The notes under the pieces: generated by a model
Database searches by the model: none
The model's input: only the letters and a program-made list of their open reading frames with translations
Told to the model about the DNA's origin: nothing
Program-made: the position numbers and the translations under genes
Assembly (NCBI GenBank): GCA_004376575.1
Contig: SOJN01000020.1
Coordinates: 1 to 35,045, forward strand
Length of the DNA: 35,045 nucleotides
DNA from: a candidate division TA06 bacterium
Lineage (GTDB): Bacteria > Hydrothermota > DG-26 > E44-bin18
Direction of reading: 5' to 3'
In this document: positions 23,227-32,212 of the stretch, in pieces
Layout: every line of letters begins with the position of its first letter
How positions within the stretch are numbered: the first letter of the stretch is position 1

Positions 23227-24468
23227 ATGACGTACATAAGGCGCAATTTTACGCTCACAGCTCTGAACGGCATTTTCTTCAACTTCGCTTCTGCCTTCCT
23301 TTCTGAAACTACTGTGCTCCCTGCATTCATCAGCAATCTTACAAATTCAAGGGTTCTCGTAGGATTGGCAGGATCGCTACAAAGAGCATCCTGGCCTCTA
23401 CCGCAGGTGATTGTTGCCCCCTTTGCAGAGCGGACGGAAAGGAAGATGCCCATTTACATCCATAGCGCATTTGTGCGATTCTTCTCCCTTCTCGCCTTGT
23501 CTCTGGTCACCTTCTCATTTGGAAGGTACGCCTCTCCCCTGCTTCTGGCCGTGTTCTTCGTTGTGTATGCAATCTTCTCCCTCTCAGGGGGAGTCGCAGG
23601 CCTATCCTTTATGGACATTGTGGCCAAGGCCATCCCTGCCAACAGGAGAGGATCACTCTGGGCAATCAGAATCTCTGTAGGTTCAGGATTCGCCGTAATA
23701 GGAGGCTTTATTGTCAGACATCTGCTTCGGACTTTGCCCTTTCCTGTCAACTACGGGACCATCTTTCTGATATCCACAGCCCTCGTGGCCGTGGGTCTCA
23801 CACTTTTCAGTTTCGTTGTAGAACCGATTCAGCCGGTGAGAAAGGAAAGAAAGGGATTGAAAGAACACCTCCGCGAGGGAAGGCTCATATTCCGCAAAGA
23901 TGCAAACTACAGGGGCCTGGTGCACGTAAGGCTACTCATCGGAATCTTGTTTATGGCATTCCCATTCTACGTAGTTTTCGCAAAGGAGACCGGTGGGTTT
24001 GAGGAATCTTCAGTAGGATTTCTTCTTGCCGCGCAGATGCTGGGCCTCATGTTGTCAAACATTCTATGGGGGAACATTGCAAACAGATTCGGCTCAAGAC
24101 TTGTTCTCATCGGAACATCCCTCTCCGGGATTGTCCCGCCGCTGGGAGCTCTGCTCTTTCCACTCCTGACGCCGGGGCAGTGGTACTTTCCAGTCTTGTT
24201 CTTTGTCATGGGAGTGTCTGGTGCGGGACTCAGATTGGGATATTCCACATTTCTTCTGGATATCTCTCCACCACTAGAAAGACTGACATACATCGGCTTC
24301 ATCAATACTACAATAGCGCCGGTCCTCTTCCTGCCCACCGTCGCTGGTGTAATCGTAGATACCATCTCTTATGAGGTTCTTTTCGGAATGGCCGCTCTCG
24401 CCGGCGCACTTGCCCTGTACAAGTCTATTCTTCTCAAGGAAGTCAGAAGACCCGACACCAAGACATAA
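23227..24468 (+). CDS. Major facilitator superfamily transporter
   Basis: 413 aa from ATG at 23227 (MTYIRRNFTLTALNGIFFNF), where the first membrane helix begins. The frame stays open to 22942, but the extension is antisense to the transposase remnant and non-hydrophobic. About 12 hydrophobic segments are visible, split by a basic cytoplasmic loop (VEPIQPVRKERKGLKEHLRE, about 200-220). The MFS loop motif is degenerate (WGNIANRFGSRLVLIG in the second half; APFAERTERKMPIYI in the first). Substrate unknown; such proteins export drugs or metabolites with proton exchange. No ribosome site or promoter is obvious. It is convergent with lolA. Confidence 0.85.
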   Translation: MTYIRRNFTLTALNGIFFNFASAFLSETTVLPAFISNLTNSRVLVGLAGSLQRASWPLPQVIVAPFAERTERKMPIYIHSAFVRFFSLLALSLVTFSFGRYASPLLLAVFFVVYAIFSLSGGVAGLSFMDIVAKAIPANRRGSLWAIRISVGSGFAVIGGFIVRHLLRTLPFPVNYGTIFLISTALVAVGLTLFSFVVEPIQPVRKERKGLKEHLREGRLIFRKDANYRGLVHVRLLIGILFMAFPFYVVFAKETGGFEESSVGFLLAAQMLGLMLSNILWGNIANRFGSRLVLIGTSLSGIVPPLGALLFPLLTPGQWYFPVLFFVMGVSGAGLRLGYSTFLLDISPPLERLTYIGFINTTIAPVLFLPTVAGVIVDTISYEVLFGMAALAGALALYKSILLKEVRRPDTKT

Positions 24469-24500
24469 GGTCTAAGACGCAGGATGTAAGATAGCTGTAC

Positions 24501-24543
24501 GATGGCTATGAGCCATCAGCTTCTGAAAGCGTTTTCGGCTTTC
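24501..24543. terminator. Two tandem hairpins between convergent MFS and lolA genes
   Basis: GATGGCT (24501-24507) pairs with AGCCATC (24511-24517) around an ATG loop; GAAAGC (24525-24530) pairs with GCTTTC (24538-24543). The flanking DNA (24544-24664) is a run of AATTTCG/TTTCGTG-like words of the kind often dispersed between genes. They may stop transcription from both sides, but T-tracts are weak. Confidence 0.4.
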
Positions 24544-24664
24544 AATTTCGCAATTTCTGATGTGGCGTTTCGGGGCCGGGAGGATTTTCCTAATTTCGTG
24601 TTTTGTGTTAGCAATCTGAAATTCGAAGAATTTCGTGTGATGGCTTTTGCCCATTTCGTACAAT

Positions 24665-25276
24665 CTACTGGCGCTTTATGATCGCTGTTCCAGGAGGGGG
24701 AACAAAGGTGAACTGGCCCTTGGGCACAGGTACATTAATTCGTATCTTACGAAAGGTGTAGTCTATCCGGTTTGCGTGTTTGTCAAAGACAGTCAACCCG
24801 GTTATCAGATATGACCTGCGGGATATCTTTGCGTAGAGGCTGTCATAGTAGTTCGACTCCTGGCGTGGTATCAATCTCAAAACGTACCTGTCCTTATTCT
24901 TCCCCACAAGCTCACTTTCGAATTGCTTGGATACATTGAAAATCAGGCTCCCCAATTGGGGATATGTCTCCTTGTTTAGACTGTAAAGCATGGCCTGCTT
25001 CGCACTTTTGATATAGACCCACAGGCTTCCTACATTTGAGATCATCAATTGTGTATCGGGCTCGAAAACGGACATCCTCATCTTATCAGGTTTTTCTATG
25101 AGCAGGTGGCCCGCGAACTGAGTCTTCCTATCGTTCGAAGAGTATGTGATCTTCTGAGAGAAATCGGCGGAGATTGTCTGTATCTTGTCGTATTTCTCCC
25201 CCACCTTTTTCAGGATATCACTACCACCCAAGGATAGACTTGTCAGAATAACGAGAAAGCAGACGACCAACTTCAT
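24665..25276 (-). CDS. lolA: LolA-like outer-membrane lipoprotein carrier
   Basis: 203 aa. Signal peptide MKLVVCFLVILTSLSLG. The body follows the LolA pattern: QTISADFSQKITYSS, FAGHLLIEKPDKMRM, LWVYIKSAKQAMLYSLNK, and the C-terminal FTFVPPPGTAII. LolA carries lipoproteins across the periplasm to the outer membrane, which implies a diderm organism. The ATG overlaps the ftsK stop by 4 bp (ATGA). The ftsK-lolA order is also found in Enterobacteria, so the linkage is old or recurrent. Confidence 0.88.
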   Translation of the reverse strand: MKLVVCFLVILTSLSLGGSDILKKVGEKYDKIQTISADFSQKITYSSNDRKTQFAGHLLIEKPDKMRMSVFEPDTQLMISNVGSLWVYIKSAKQAMLYSLNKETYPQLGSLIFNVSKQFESELVGKNKDRYVLRLIPRQESNYYDSLYAKISRRSYLITGLTVFDKHANRIDYTFRKIRINVPVPKGQFTFVPPPGTAIIKRQ

Positions 25277-27684
25277 AGCTGAATTTGCCTCTCCTCGCTG
25301 ACCAGAACCTCTCTCGCCTTACTTCCAGAATAGGGGCCCACAATCCCCTGCCGCTCCAGCTGGTCTATCAGTCTCCCAGCCCTCGCATATCCAATCCTCA
25401 AGCGCCTCTGGAGCAAAGAGACTGAAGCTATCTTGTGCCTGACAACCAGATTCTTGGCGTTCTCAAACAGTTCGTCAAGCTCTCCATCCCCTGAAAGATA
25501 ACTTCTCTTACTCTCTTGCTCACTCTGAGCCTTCTCATCCAGTTTCGGATAGTATTCCATGCCGTAGAATGTGGAAAAAGCCTCTTCTTCGTCCATCAAC
25601 TTTTCTGATGCCAACTTCTGAGCGAGAGACAAGAGTGCCTCGCGCCTTCCGGGCGTGCGCCTGTCCACTATGCTGTCCACCACATCTTCTTCCATGACAA
25701 TTCGAATCACTTCAGACACTTTGTCTTTTGGAAAGAACCTAGCAAGCATAGTGGCAAGATGCTTACGCGACCACAGTCTAGCTATCCTTTTGGCTTCTTG
25801 AGTGGAGATGTAGGCTCCGTGTATTCTGACTGGCTCGCCCTTGCCAGGGGGAAGGAAGAGCATGTCCCCCCTGCCCAGCAGCTTCTCTGCTCCGTTCATG
25901 TCCAGTATTGTCCTCGAGTCTGTTTTGGAGGCAACCTGAAACGCGATCCTGGCAGGAAAGTTCGCTTTTATCAACCCCGTTATCACATCCACTGAAGGTC
26001 TCTGAGTAGCGAGTATCAGATGAATTCCAACGGCCCGGGACATCTGTGCCAGTCTGGTAAGAGTCTCTTCTATTTCTGTGGGAGCAGTAATCATCAAATC
26101 TGCAAGTTCATCAACTATGATGACTATGTAGGGCTTCTTCTTCGGCATCTTGTTGTTGTAACCTTCAATGTCTCTCACACCGACCGTGGCGAACTCTCTG
26201 TATCTCATGTCCATCCAGATGATTACTTCTTTCAACTGGTCAAGGGATTTCTTGGGTTCGGTCAGGACAGGGGTTATCTGGTGTGGAACACCATTGTATA
26301 CCGGCAGTTCAAGTCTCTTCGGATCAATCATCAAGAACCTTACCTCTGATGGACTTGCACCGTAAAGAATGGAAGCAACCATCGAGTTGATCGCCACAGA
26401 TTTCCCAGAGCCTGTTGCTCCTGCTATGAGCAGATGAGGCATACGTGCTACGTCTGAGACTATCGACTCGCCGGCAATATCCTTACCCAATGCGATAGTG
26501 AGTCTGGATTTAGACGCGCGATAATGGTCAGACCCCAGGACATCCCTGAGGTACACATCAACTTTTCTCTTGTTCGGAATCTCTATGCCTATGGCTGCCT
26601 TGCCAGGGATCGGCGCGACTATTCTTATCCTTTCAGCCTTCATGGCGAGAGCAAGGTCGTCTGCAAGGCCAGCAACTCTGCTCACCTTCACGCCTGCGGC
26701 AGGTTCAAACTCGTACCTGGTTATCACCGGTCCTGCTGCAACATGAACGACTCTTCCACCTATTCCATAGTCCAGGAGTTTCTTTTCCACCCTCTCGGAA
26801 TTCCTGCGGAGGTCTTCCTTTGTCTCAGCAGGCGCAACGGGCGGTGGTTCGGCAAGGATGGACAAGAACTCTTCCTGGTACTCATCATCCGCCAGCTCAC
26901 CAGTCAAAGTCGATACAGGCTCAGGAACAGCCTTCCTTTCTTCCGAAACCTGGGGTCTCGTCTCAACCACCTCTTGAGGTAGGTCCACCTGGGTTGACTT
27001 CTGCTTTTTTTTGTTCGCCCTCTTTGGCTTCGCCACTGTCGGATATCTGATCTTTATGCGACGCCTCTTAAGTGGACCAATTATCCAGTTGATGCTATTT
27101 CTGACCTTTTGCTCGCTGGAAAGGACAGCCACCATAAGCCCACAACCAACCACGTACGCACCGACCTTGCCAAAAACCTTGAGGAAAAGGTCAGCCAGAA
27201 AGCCGCCAAGCTCACCAGCAAATCTGAACGCTTCAGTCTTGACGGGTGGCGGTACGATGGATATGAGGAGGGCAAGAAGAACAACAACAACCACTGACAG
27301 AATCGTCCTCTTGCCAAGCACTTCCATATCCCATCCTCTCATTCTGTTAGCAGTCCAGACAAGAAGGCTCAAGGGGACCATATACGCAAAATACCCAAGA
27401 ACACGAAACAACCAGTGGGCTGTGAGAGCACCAAACACACCGCCGAGACTGCTGACTGCGCCACCCGTTACGGTTTTTGGATAATCTAATGGTGAGTACG
27501 AAATGAGACTCACAAAAATGAGAATGGTCAGAATAAGAAAAAGGAAGGCAAGGACCTCCCTTTTCCTTTCACTCGACGTCTTCAAAAGAATGTGCCAGAG
27601 CACCTTGAAGAAGAAATACCCGGCAGCCAGACCCAGGGCTCCACCAAGAGCGTAGAAGGCAACTCTGACAACTTGCCTCGTCAT
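25273..27684 (-). CDS. ftsK: FtsK/SpoIIIE-type DNA translocase
   Basis: 803 aa. Four to five N-terminal membrane segments (between about 10 and 190) are followed by a basic linker (KPKRANKKKQ) and a short acidic linker. The motor has Walker A GATGSGKS (422-429), Walker B-type IVIIVDELADLM, and LILATQRPSVDVITGLIKAN. The C-terminal winged-helix gamma domain (about 735-800, SLLQRRLRIGYARAGRLIDQ) would read the polar KOPS sequences. It pumps chromosome ends away from the closing septum. It starts the ftsK-lolA unit, with promoter at 27706-27735. GGGAGG directly abuts the ATG, so the working ribosome site is probably the GGGAGG 10 nt upstream. Confidence 0.95.
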   Translation of the reverse strand: MTRQVVRVAFYALGGALGLAAGYFFFKVLWHILLKTSSERKREVLAFLFLILTILIFVSLISYSPLDYPKTVTGGAVSSLGGVFGALTAHWLFRVLGYFAYMVPLSLLVWTANRMRGWDMEVLGKRTILSVVVVVLLALLISIVPPPVKTEAFRFAGELGGFLADLFLKVFGKVGAYVVGCGLMVAVLSSEQKVRNSINWIIGPLKRRRIKIRYPTVAKPKRANKKKQKSTQVDLPQEVVETRPQVSEERKAVPEPVSTLTGELADDEYQEEFLSILAEPPPVAPAETKEDLRRNSERVEKKLLDYGIGGRVVHVAAGPVITRYEFEPAAGVKVSRVAGLADDLALAMKAERIRIVAPIPGKAAIGIEIPNKRKVDVYLRDVLGSDHYRASKSRLTIALGKDIAGESIVSDVARMPHLLIAGATGSGKSVAINSMVASILYGASPSEVRFLMIDPKRLELPVYNGVPHQITPVLTEPKKSLDQLKEVIIWMDMRYREFATVGVRDIEGYNNKMPKKKPYIVIIVDELADLMITAPTEIEETLTRLAQMSRAVGIHLILATQRPSVDVITGLIKANFPARIAFQVASKTDSRTILDMNGAEKLLGRGDMLFLPPGKGEPVRIHGAYISTQEAKRIARLWSRKHLATMLARFFPKDKVSEVIRIVMEEDVVDSIVDRRTPGRREALLSLAQKLASEKLMDEEEAFSTFYGMEYYPKLDEKAQSEQESKRSYLSGDGELDELFENAKNLVVRHKIASVSLLQRRLRIGYARAGRLIDQLERQGIVGPYSGSKAREVLVSEERQIQL

Positions 27685-27705
27685 CCTCCCTTCACCTCCC
27701 AGTTC

Positions 27706-27735
27706 ATCATACCCCAGCGTGTGTCGTTATGTCAA
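27706..27735 (-). promoter_or_regulatory. Promoter for ftsK-lolA
   Basis: Minus strand: TTGACA (27730-27735), 18-bp spacer, TATGAT (27706-27711). Predicted start near 27699, about 15 nt before the ATG. Confidence 0.75.
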
Positions 27736-27852
27736 GGGAAAACTGATCTTAGCAAGGGAATCTACACTTCGGGCTGTACGCTGTACGAACTTGTTAATCG
27801 TGCCAGGTAACATAAGGCTTCTGGTCATCAGAAAACAGGGAGAAAAAAGTCC

Positions 27853-27881
27853 TTGTAAAGAATAGTGTGAGATGGTAGCAT
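27853..27881 (+). promoter_or_regulatory. Candidate promoter for the trpB-like operon
   Basis: TTGTAA (27853-27858), 17-bp spacer, TAGCAT (27876-27881); four of six matches each. Weaker than the other promoters here but correctly placed, 50 bp before the gene at 27933. Confidence 0.4.
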
Positions 27882-27932
27882 GTCCATTCCGCTGCCGGAA
27901 CATACTAAACTCATAGGACTAAGGAGGATGAG

Positions 27933-29228
27933 ATGCAAGCGAGAATGGCCAATCTCCCTAATGAAGAGCTCCCAACCAAGTGGTACAACATCCTCCCGGA
28001 CTTACCTGAACCCCTTCCTCCACCAAAGGATCCCGAAGAGGGACCCTCCAGGGTCGAGAATCTTCCCAATCTCCTGGTTGGTGAATGTCTGAAGCAGGAG
28101 ATGTCACAGGAAAGCTGGATAGAAATACCTGAGGAACTTCGCGAGCTTTACTTCCAAGCGGGCAGACCGCGTCCTCTATTCAGGGCAGTGAATCTAGAAA
28201 AGAAACTGGACACACCCGCAAAGATGTACTACAAGGGAGAGTTTTTCAGCCCCACTGGAAGTCACAAGGTCAACACCGCCTTGGCTCAATGCTACTACGC
28301 CAAGAAACAGGGTTTTGAGAGGGTCACAACCGAAACGGGCGCTGGACAATGGGGAACAGCGCTCGCTTACGGAGCAACTTTGGTCGGCCTCAAGTGCACG
28401 GTCTTTTGGGTGAGAGCAGTTCACGATTGGAAGCATGACAGGAAAAACTTTATGCAGCTTCTGGGTGCCGAGGTCTTTCCTTCCCCTAGCGACCGGACTA
28501 ACGTTGGCCGAGAACTTCTCAAGAAGAATCCGAAGCATCCGGGTTCGCTGGGAATAGCCATATCTGAGGGGCTAGAGGATTCCCAGAACGATCCTAATGC
28601 CACCTACTGTCTCGGCTCCGTGTTGAATCATGTCCTGCTCCACCAGACAATAATCGGCCTGGAATCGCAAAAACAGTTTGAAATCTTTGGGGATTATCCT
28701 GATATCGTAATATCTTGCCTGGGAGGCGGATCCAACTTCGGTGGATTCGCCATTCCATTTGTTGGAGATGTACTCAAGAAGGGCAAGAAGATCAAGTTCA
28801 TCGCAGCCCAGAGTAAGGTGGCTCCTAACCTTCAGGGAGAGTATAAATACGATTTTGCCGACCATGCAGAGATAACGCCGATGCTCAAGATGTACACTCT
28901 CGGACACAAGACTGATATGGCACCGATAAAGGGCGATGGTCTGAGATACCATGGGTGCTCACCTATAATCAGTCTGCTTCGCAAGCACGGCATCGTGGAC
29001 ACAATTGCATATCCTCAAGATGAGAAGTACGTTTTTGCGAAGGCACGCACCTTTATGGAGTGTGAAGGGTATCTTCCAGCTCCGGAGTCCGCCTACAGCA
29101 TCGCCTGTGCAATAGATGAGGCCCTGAAATGCAAAGAGTCGGGAGAGAAGAAGACCATAGCTTTCAACGTCAGCGGCCACGGTTTCATGGACATCCCAGG
29201 CTACCGGGAGGTCCTGAGCCTGGAATAG
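27933..29228 (+). CDS. trpB: Tryptophan synthase beta-like enzyme (TrpB2 type)
   Basis: 431 aa; AAGGAGG 5 nt before the ATG. The longer N-terminus (LPTKWYNILPDLPEPLPPPK, with LPNLLVGECLKQEMS) is typical of TrpB2 (TIGR01415-like) rather than TrpB1. The PLP lysine is K112 in SPTGSHKVNTA; ETGAGQWGTALAYGA holds the usual catalytic Glu region; CLGGGSNFGG binds the phosphate. TrpB2 makes tryptophan from serine and indole, and often works without TrpA, as indole salvage. No trpA or other trp gene is nearby. First gene of a four-gene operon; 11 bp before hisC. Confidence 0.93.
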   Translation: MQARMANLPNEELPTKWYNILPDLPEPLPPPKDPEEGPSRVENLPNLLVGECLKQEMSQESWIEIPEELRELYFQAGRPRPLFRAVNLEKKLDTPAKMYYKGEFFSPTGSHKVNTALAQCYYAKKQGFERVTTETGAGQWGTALAYGATLVGLKCTVFWVRAVHDWKHDRKNFMQLLGAEVFPSPSDRTNVGRELLKKNPKHPGSLGIAISEGLEDSQNDPNATYCLGSVLNHVLLHQTIIGLESQKQFEIFGDYPDIVISCLGGGSNFGGFAIPFVGDVLKKGKKIKFIAAQSKVAPNLQGEYKYDFADHAEITPMLKMYTLGHKTDMAPIKGDGLRYHGCSPIISLLRKHGIVDTIAYPQDEKYVFAKARTFMECEGYLPAPESAYSIACAIDEALKCKESGEKKTIAFNVSGHGFMDIPGYREVLSLE

Positions 29229-29239
29229 GCAAGCGCAAA

Positions 29240-30337
29240 ATGGAAAGCCTGGTCAGACCAAATGTTTCAAAGCTTGCCAGGTACAAACCCGGCAAGCCGA
29301 TTGAAGAGGTCAGACGCGAGTTAGGCCTCAAGGGCGATGTGATCAAACTCGCCTCCAACGAGAACCCACTGGGCACTTCCCCCAAAGCTCTGGCTGCGAT
29401 TAGAGAGTATCTTGCCGATGTTTATCTGTACCCTGACGATTGGGGGTTTGCGCTCCGAAGGCGTCTGTCATCGGACCATGCGGTCTCTGAGAACCAGATA
29501 GTCCTAGGAGCAGGTTCCTGCGAACTAATTGAGATGACTGTATTGACATTTGCCGGACCGGAGGATGAGGTAATCTCCTCCAAATATGGGTTTGCCATAT
29601 TTGCGAAGGCGACGCAGGTAGTAGGTGCAAAGAACGTGATAGTTCCTGCAAGAAACGATCTCGGCCACGATCTGAACGCAATGGCCATGGCAGTGACAGA
29701 CAACACAAAGCTCATCTTCATAGCCAATCCGAACAACCCCACAGGCACAATGTCCACCAGAGAGGAAGTCGAAGCATTGATGAACATGGTTCCAGAAAGA
29801 GTCATAGTGGTATTCGACGAGGCCTACTATGATTTCGTCCGGAGGGATGACTATCCTGAGTCGATGGACTACTTGAGAGCTGGCAGAAATGTTATCATAT
29901 ACAGGACCTTCTCCAAGATATATGGACTGGCTGGAATGAGAATCGGATACGCCATCGCAGAACCTGAACTGGCAGAAGGAATGAATCAGGCGAGAAAGCC
30001 TTTCAATACGACAAGACTCTCCCAAATAGCTGCGCTTGCAGCCCTGGATGACGATAAACATCTCAAGAAAACTGTGGAGACAAACCGCGAATCCAGAGAA
30101 TACCTCTACGGCGAACTGACCAAGCTGGGGCTCAAGTTCTACCCTTCAGAGGCAAACTTCGTTCTGGTGGACTTGCAGAGGAACGCGCAGGACGTCTTCC
30201 AGGAACTGCTAAGAGAAGGTGTTGTGGTTCGACCTCTCCAGGGGTACGACCTTCCCGACCATATAAGAGTATCAATTGGCAAGCGGGAACATATCAAAAT
30301 ATGCGTAGAGGCACTGAGGAAGGTTCTCGGCCTGTAG
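29240..30337 (+). CDS. hisC: Histidinol-phosphate aminotransferase-like class I/II aminotransferase
   Basis: 365 aa from ATG at 29240 (MESLVRPNVSKLARYKPGKP); an upstream in-frame ATG at 29129 lies inside trpB and is rejected. The family N-terminus YKPGKP and IKLASNENPLG, the PLP Asp D193 in VVFDEAYYDF and the PLP lysine K226 in RTFSKIYGLAGMRIGY are all present. HisC enzymes move the amino group from glutamate to imidazole-acetol phosphate; many homologues also act on aromatic amino acids. With trpB2 before it and no his genes around, an aromatic aminotransferase role is as likely. 12 bp before the crotonase gene. Confidence 0.88.
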   Translation: MESLVRPNVSKLARYKPGKPIEEVRRELGLKGDVIKLASNENPLGTSPKALAAIREYLADVYLYPDDWGFALRRRLSSDHAVSENQIVLGAGSCELIEMTVLTFAGPEDEVISSKYGFAIFAKATQVVGAKNVIVPARNDLGHDLNAMAMAVTDNTKLIFIANPNNPTGTMSTREEVEALMNMVPERVIVVFDEAYYDFVRRDDYPESMDYLRAGRNVIIYRTFSKIYGLAGMRIGYAIAEPELAEGMNQARKPFNTTRLSQIAALAALDDDKHLKKTVETNRESREYLYGELTKLGLKFYPSEANFVLVDLQRNAQDVFQELLREGVVVRPLQGYDLPDHIRVSIGKREHIKICVEALRKVLGL

Positions 30338-30349
30338 TCGGAGATTTGG

Positions 30350-31129
30350 ATGCCAGAGAGGTCGTTCCAGAATATCAGTCTTGACTTAAGAGACTCTGTA
30401 GCCACCCTCACCCTAAACCGCCCACCACTCAATATTCTAAACATCCAGACCTTGCAAGAGATGAATGAAGCAATCGAATCTCTGAACAAGAAGAGTGGAG
30501 TCAGGGTTCTGGTGGTAACCTCTGAAGGTGAAAAGGCGTTCTCGGCAGGAGTGGACGTCGCGGAACACACCAAAGACAAAGTCAAAGAGATGGTGGACAT
30601 CTTCAATCAATTCTTTTTCCTCCTGGAGGATGTGGACGGAGTAACGATTGCTGCTGTCAAAGGAGCGGCGCTTGGCGGGGGCTGCGAGGTAGCCATGGCC
30701 TGTGACCTTATCTTCGCAGCAGATAATCTGAAGATAGGACAGCCAGAAATCAAGCTGGCGGTGATTGCGCCTATTGCATGCGCATACCTCCCGAGGTTGA
30801 TAGGACTCAGCAAGACCAACGAACTTTTGCTCTCAGGCGACCTCATAGGAGCAGAAGAAGCCTTGAGGATAGGACTGATCAACAAGGTTGTCTCTCTGGA
30901 CAGTTTCGAGCAGGAGCTTCAATCGTTTGTCAAACGCTTTTCTTCAAACAGCCTCGTCGGCATCAAGCACACAAAAAAGAGTATCCGCCTGGGATTGAAG
31001 GACAGCTACCCACAAAGCCTGGAAAAGATTGGGCAGCTTTACCTTCGAGAACTAATGGACACCAAGGACGCGAATGAGGGTCTGTCAGCTTTTCTAGAGA
31101 AAAGGAAACCTTCCTTCAAAGACATTTAG
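30350..31129 (+). CDS. Enoyl-CoA hydratase/crotonase family, resembling cyclohexa-1,5-diene-carbonyl-CoA hydratase
   Basis: 259 aa. Crotonase core: NRPPLNILNIQTLQEM near the N-terminus, oxyanion-hole AAVKGAALGGGCEVAMACD, and both catalytic glutamates, E113 and E133 (GQPEIKLAVIAP). The usual P-G-x-GGTQRL after E133 is replaced by APIACAYLPRLIG, and the N-terminal NRPPLN-LN is as in dienoyl-CoA hydratases of benzoyl-CoA degradation (Dch/BamR). That subfamily adds water to cyclohexa-1,5-diene-1-carbonyl-CoA. The following gene resembles the next enzyme of the same pathway. The subfamily call is from remembered motif patterns and needs a tree; a general enoyl-CoA hydratase remains possible. Confidence 0.75.
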   Translation: MPERSFQNISLDLRDSVATLTLNRPPLNILNIQTLQEMNEAIESLNKKSGVRVLVVTSEGEKAFSAGVDVAEHTKDKVKEMVDIFNQFFFLLEDVDGVTIAAVKGAALGGGCEVAMACDLIFAADNLKIGQPEIKLAVIAPIACAYLPRLIGLSKTNELLLSGDLIGAEEALRIGLINKVVSLDSFEQELQSFVKRFSSNSLVGIKHTKKSIRLGLKDSYPQSLEKIGQLYLRELMDTKDANEGLSAFLEKRKPSFKDI

Positions 31130-31150
31130 GACCGGATAAAAGGAGGAGTG

Positions 31151-32179
31151 ATGAAAGCAGCAGTATTCCACGGACCAAAGCAACCTTTGAAGATCGAAGA
31201 CGTCGACAAGCCGGAACCGAAACCGAATGAAATAGTAGTCAAGGTCGCTGCATGCGGTGTTTGCATGACTGACCTACATTACATAGACCATGGGGTGCCT
31301 ACCTTCAAGAAACCGCCAATGATACTCGGCCATGAGCCGTCGGGAATAGTCGATAAAGCAGGAGATGATGTAAAGACTTTCAAACCTGGAGATAGAGTGA
31401 TCATCCCTCCGGTTTTCTCATGTGGCTATTGCAAGAACTGCCGGGAAGGGAGGGAAAACATCTGCGAGAACATGCAGATGATGGGGAACAACTTCGATGG
31501 TGCGTATGCCGAGTATGTTGCAGTGAACTCAAAGGATTGCATAAATCTGCCAGAAGATTTGCCCCTGGAAGAGTCCGCCGTAATCGCGGATGCGCTGTCT
31601 ACTCCCTACCACGCGGTGAAAAATAGAGGAAGAGTCCGGCCAGGAGACTGGGTGGCTGTTTTCGGATGCGGCGGTGTAGGGATAAACACAGTTCAGTTTG
31701 CTGCAGCGGCCGGAGCGCAGGTCGTTGCTATTGACATTGCAGATAAAAAACTCGAACTCGCAAAAAAACTTGGCGCAAGATTCACTATGAATCCCTCTTT
31801 GATGGAACCAAAGCAGTTCGGGAAGGAACTGAGATCTATCACACAGGGTGGGCCTGAAATAGCCTTTGAAGTAATCGGGAATAAGTCTGTGATGGAGCTG
31901 GCCTACAGATGCGTCAGGACCGGAGGCAGACTTGTGCTTGTCGGCTACACACACGAAGACATCGCCCTCAATGCTGGAAGGATGATGTTCAGGGAGATGG
32001 AAGTATTGGGTTCCCTCGGGTGCAGGCCTGTGGACTATCCGAAGATCATTGGAATGATTCAGACTGGAAAAATCCAGCTAAAACCTGTGGTCACCCATAA
32101 ACTTCCACTTGAAAAGATAAATGACGCGTTTGACCTTATGAGGAGAGGGGAATCACTTCGCACTATTGTTATGCCATAG
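31151..32179 (+). CDS. Zinc-dependent alcohol dehydrogenase family, resembling 6-hydroxycyclohex-1-ene-carbonyl-CoA dehydrogenase
   Basis: 342 aa from ATG at 31151 (AGGAGG 4 nt upstream; the in-frame GTG at 31148 is too close). Catalytic zinc ligands are C38 and H61-E62; structural zinc cysteines are C91, C94, C97 and C105 (CGYCKNCREGRENIC). The NAD site is GCGGVGINTVQFAA. The stretches MMGNNFDGAYAEYV and VIADALSTPYHAV are close to those I recall for Had, the benzoyl-CoA pathway dehydrogenase that follows Dch. Last gene of the operon, 21 bp after the crotonase. The exact substrate is not shown by sequence. Confidence 0.8.
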   Translation: MKAAVFHGPKQPLKIEDVDKPEPKPNEIVVKVAACGVCMTDLHYIDHGVPTFKKPPMILGHEPSGIVDKAGDDVKTFKPGDRVIIPPVFSCGYCKNCREGRENICENMQMMGNNFDGAYAEYVAVNSKDCINLPEDLPLEESAVIADALSTPYHAVKNRGRVRPGDWVAVFGCGGVGINTVQFAAAAGAQVVAIDIADKKLELAKKLGARFTMNPSLMEPKQFGKELRSITQGGPEIAFEVIGNKSVMELAYRCVRTGGRLVLVGYTHEDIALNAGRMMFREMEVLGSLGCRPVDYPKIIGMIQTGKIQLKPVVTHKLPLEKINDAFDLMRRGESLRTIVMP

Positions 32180-32212
32180 CTCCTGGAAAGCGCGTGTGGT
32201 AGGCCATCCAAC

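Noticed and set aside
24472-24663. 63-codon minus-strand frame between MFS and lolA
   Set aside because: Made of AATTTCG-type repeated words (FEFQIANTKHEIRK); this is typical of translated intergenic repeat, not a gene.
29525-30061. 178-codon minus-strand frame
   Set aside because: Antisense to the PLP-binding core of the hisC-like gene.
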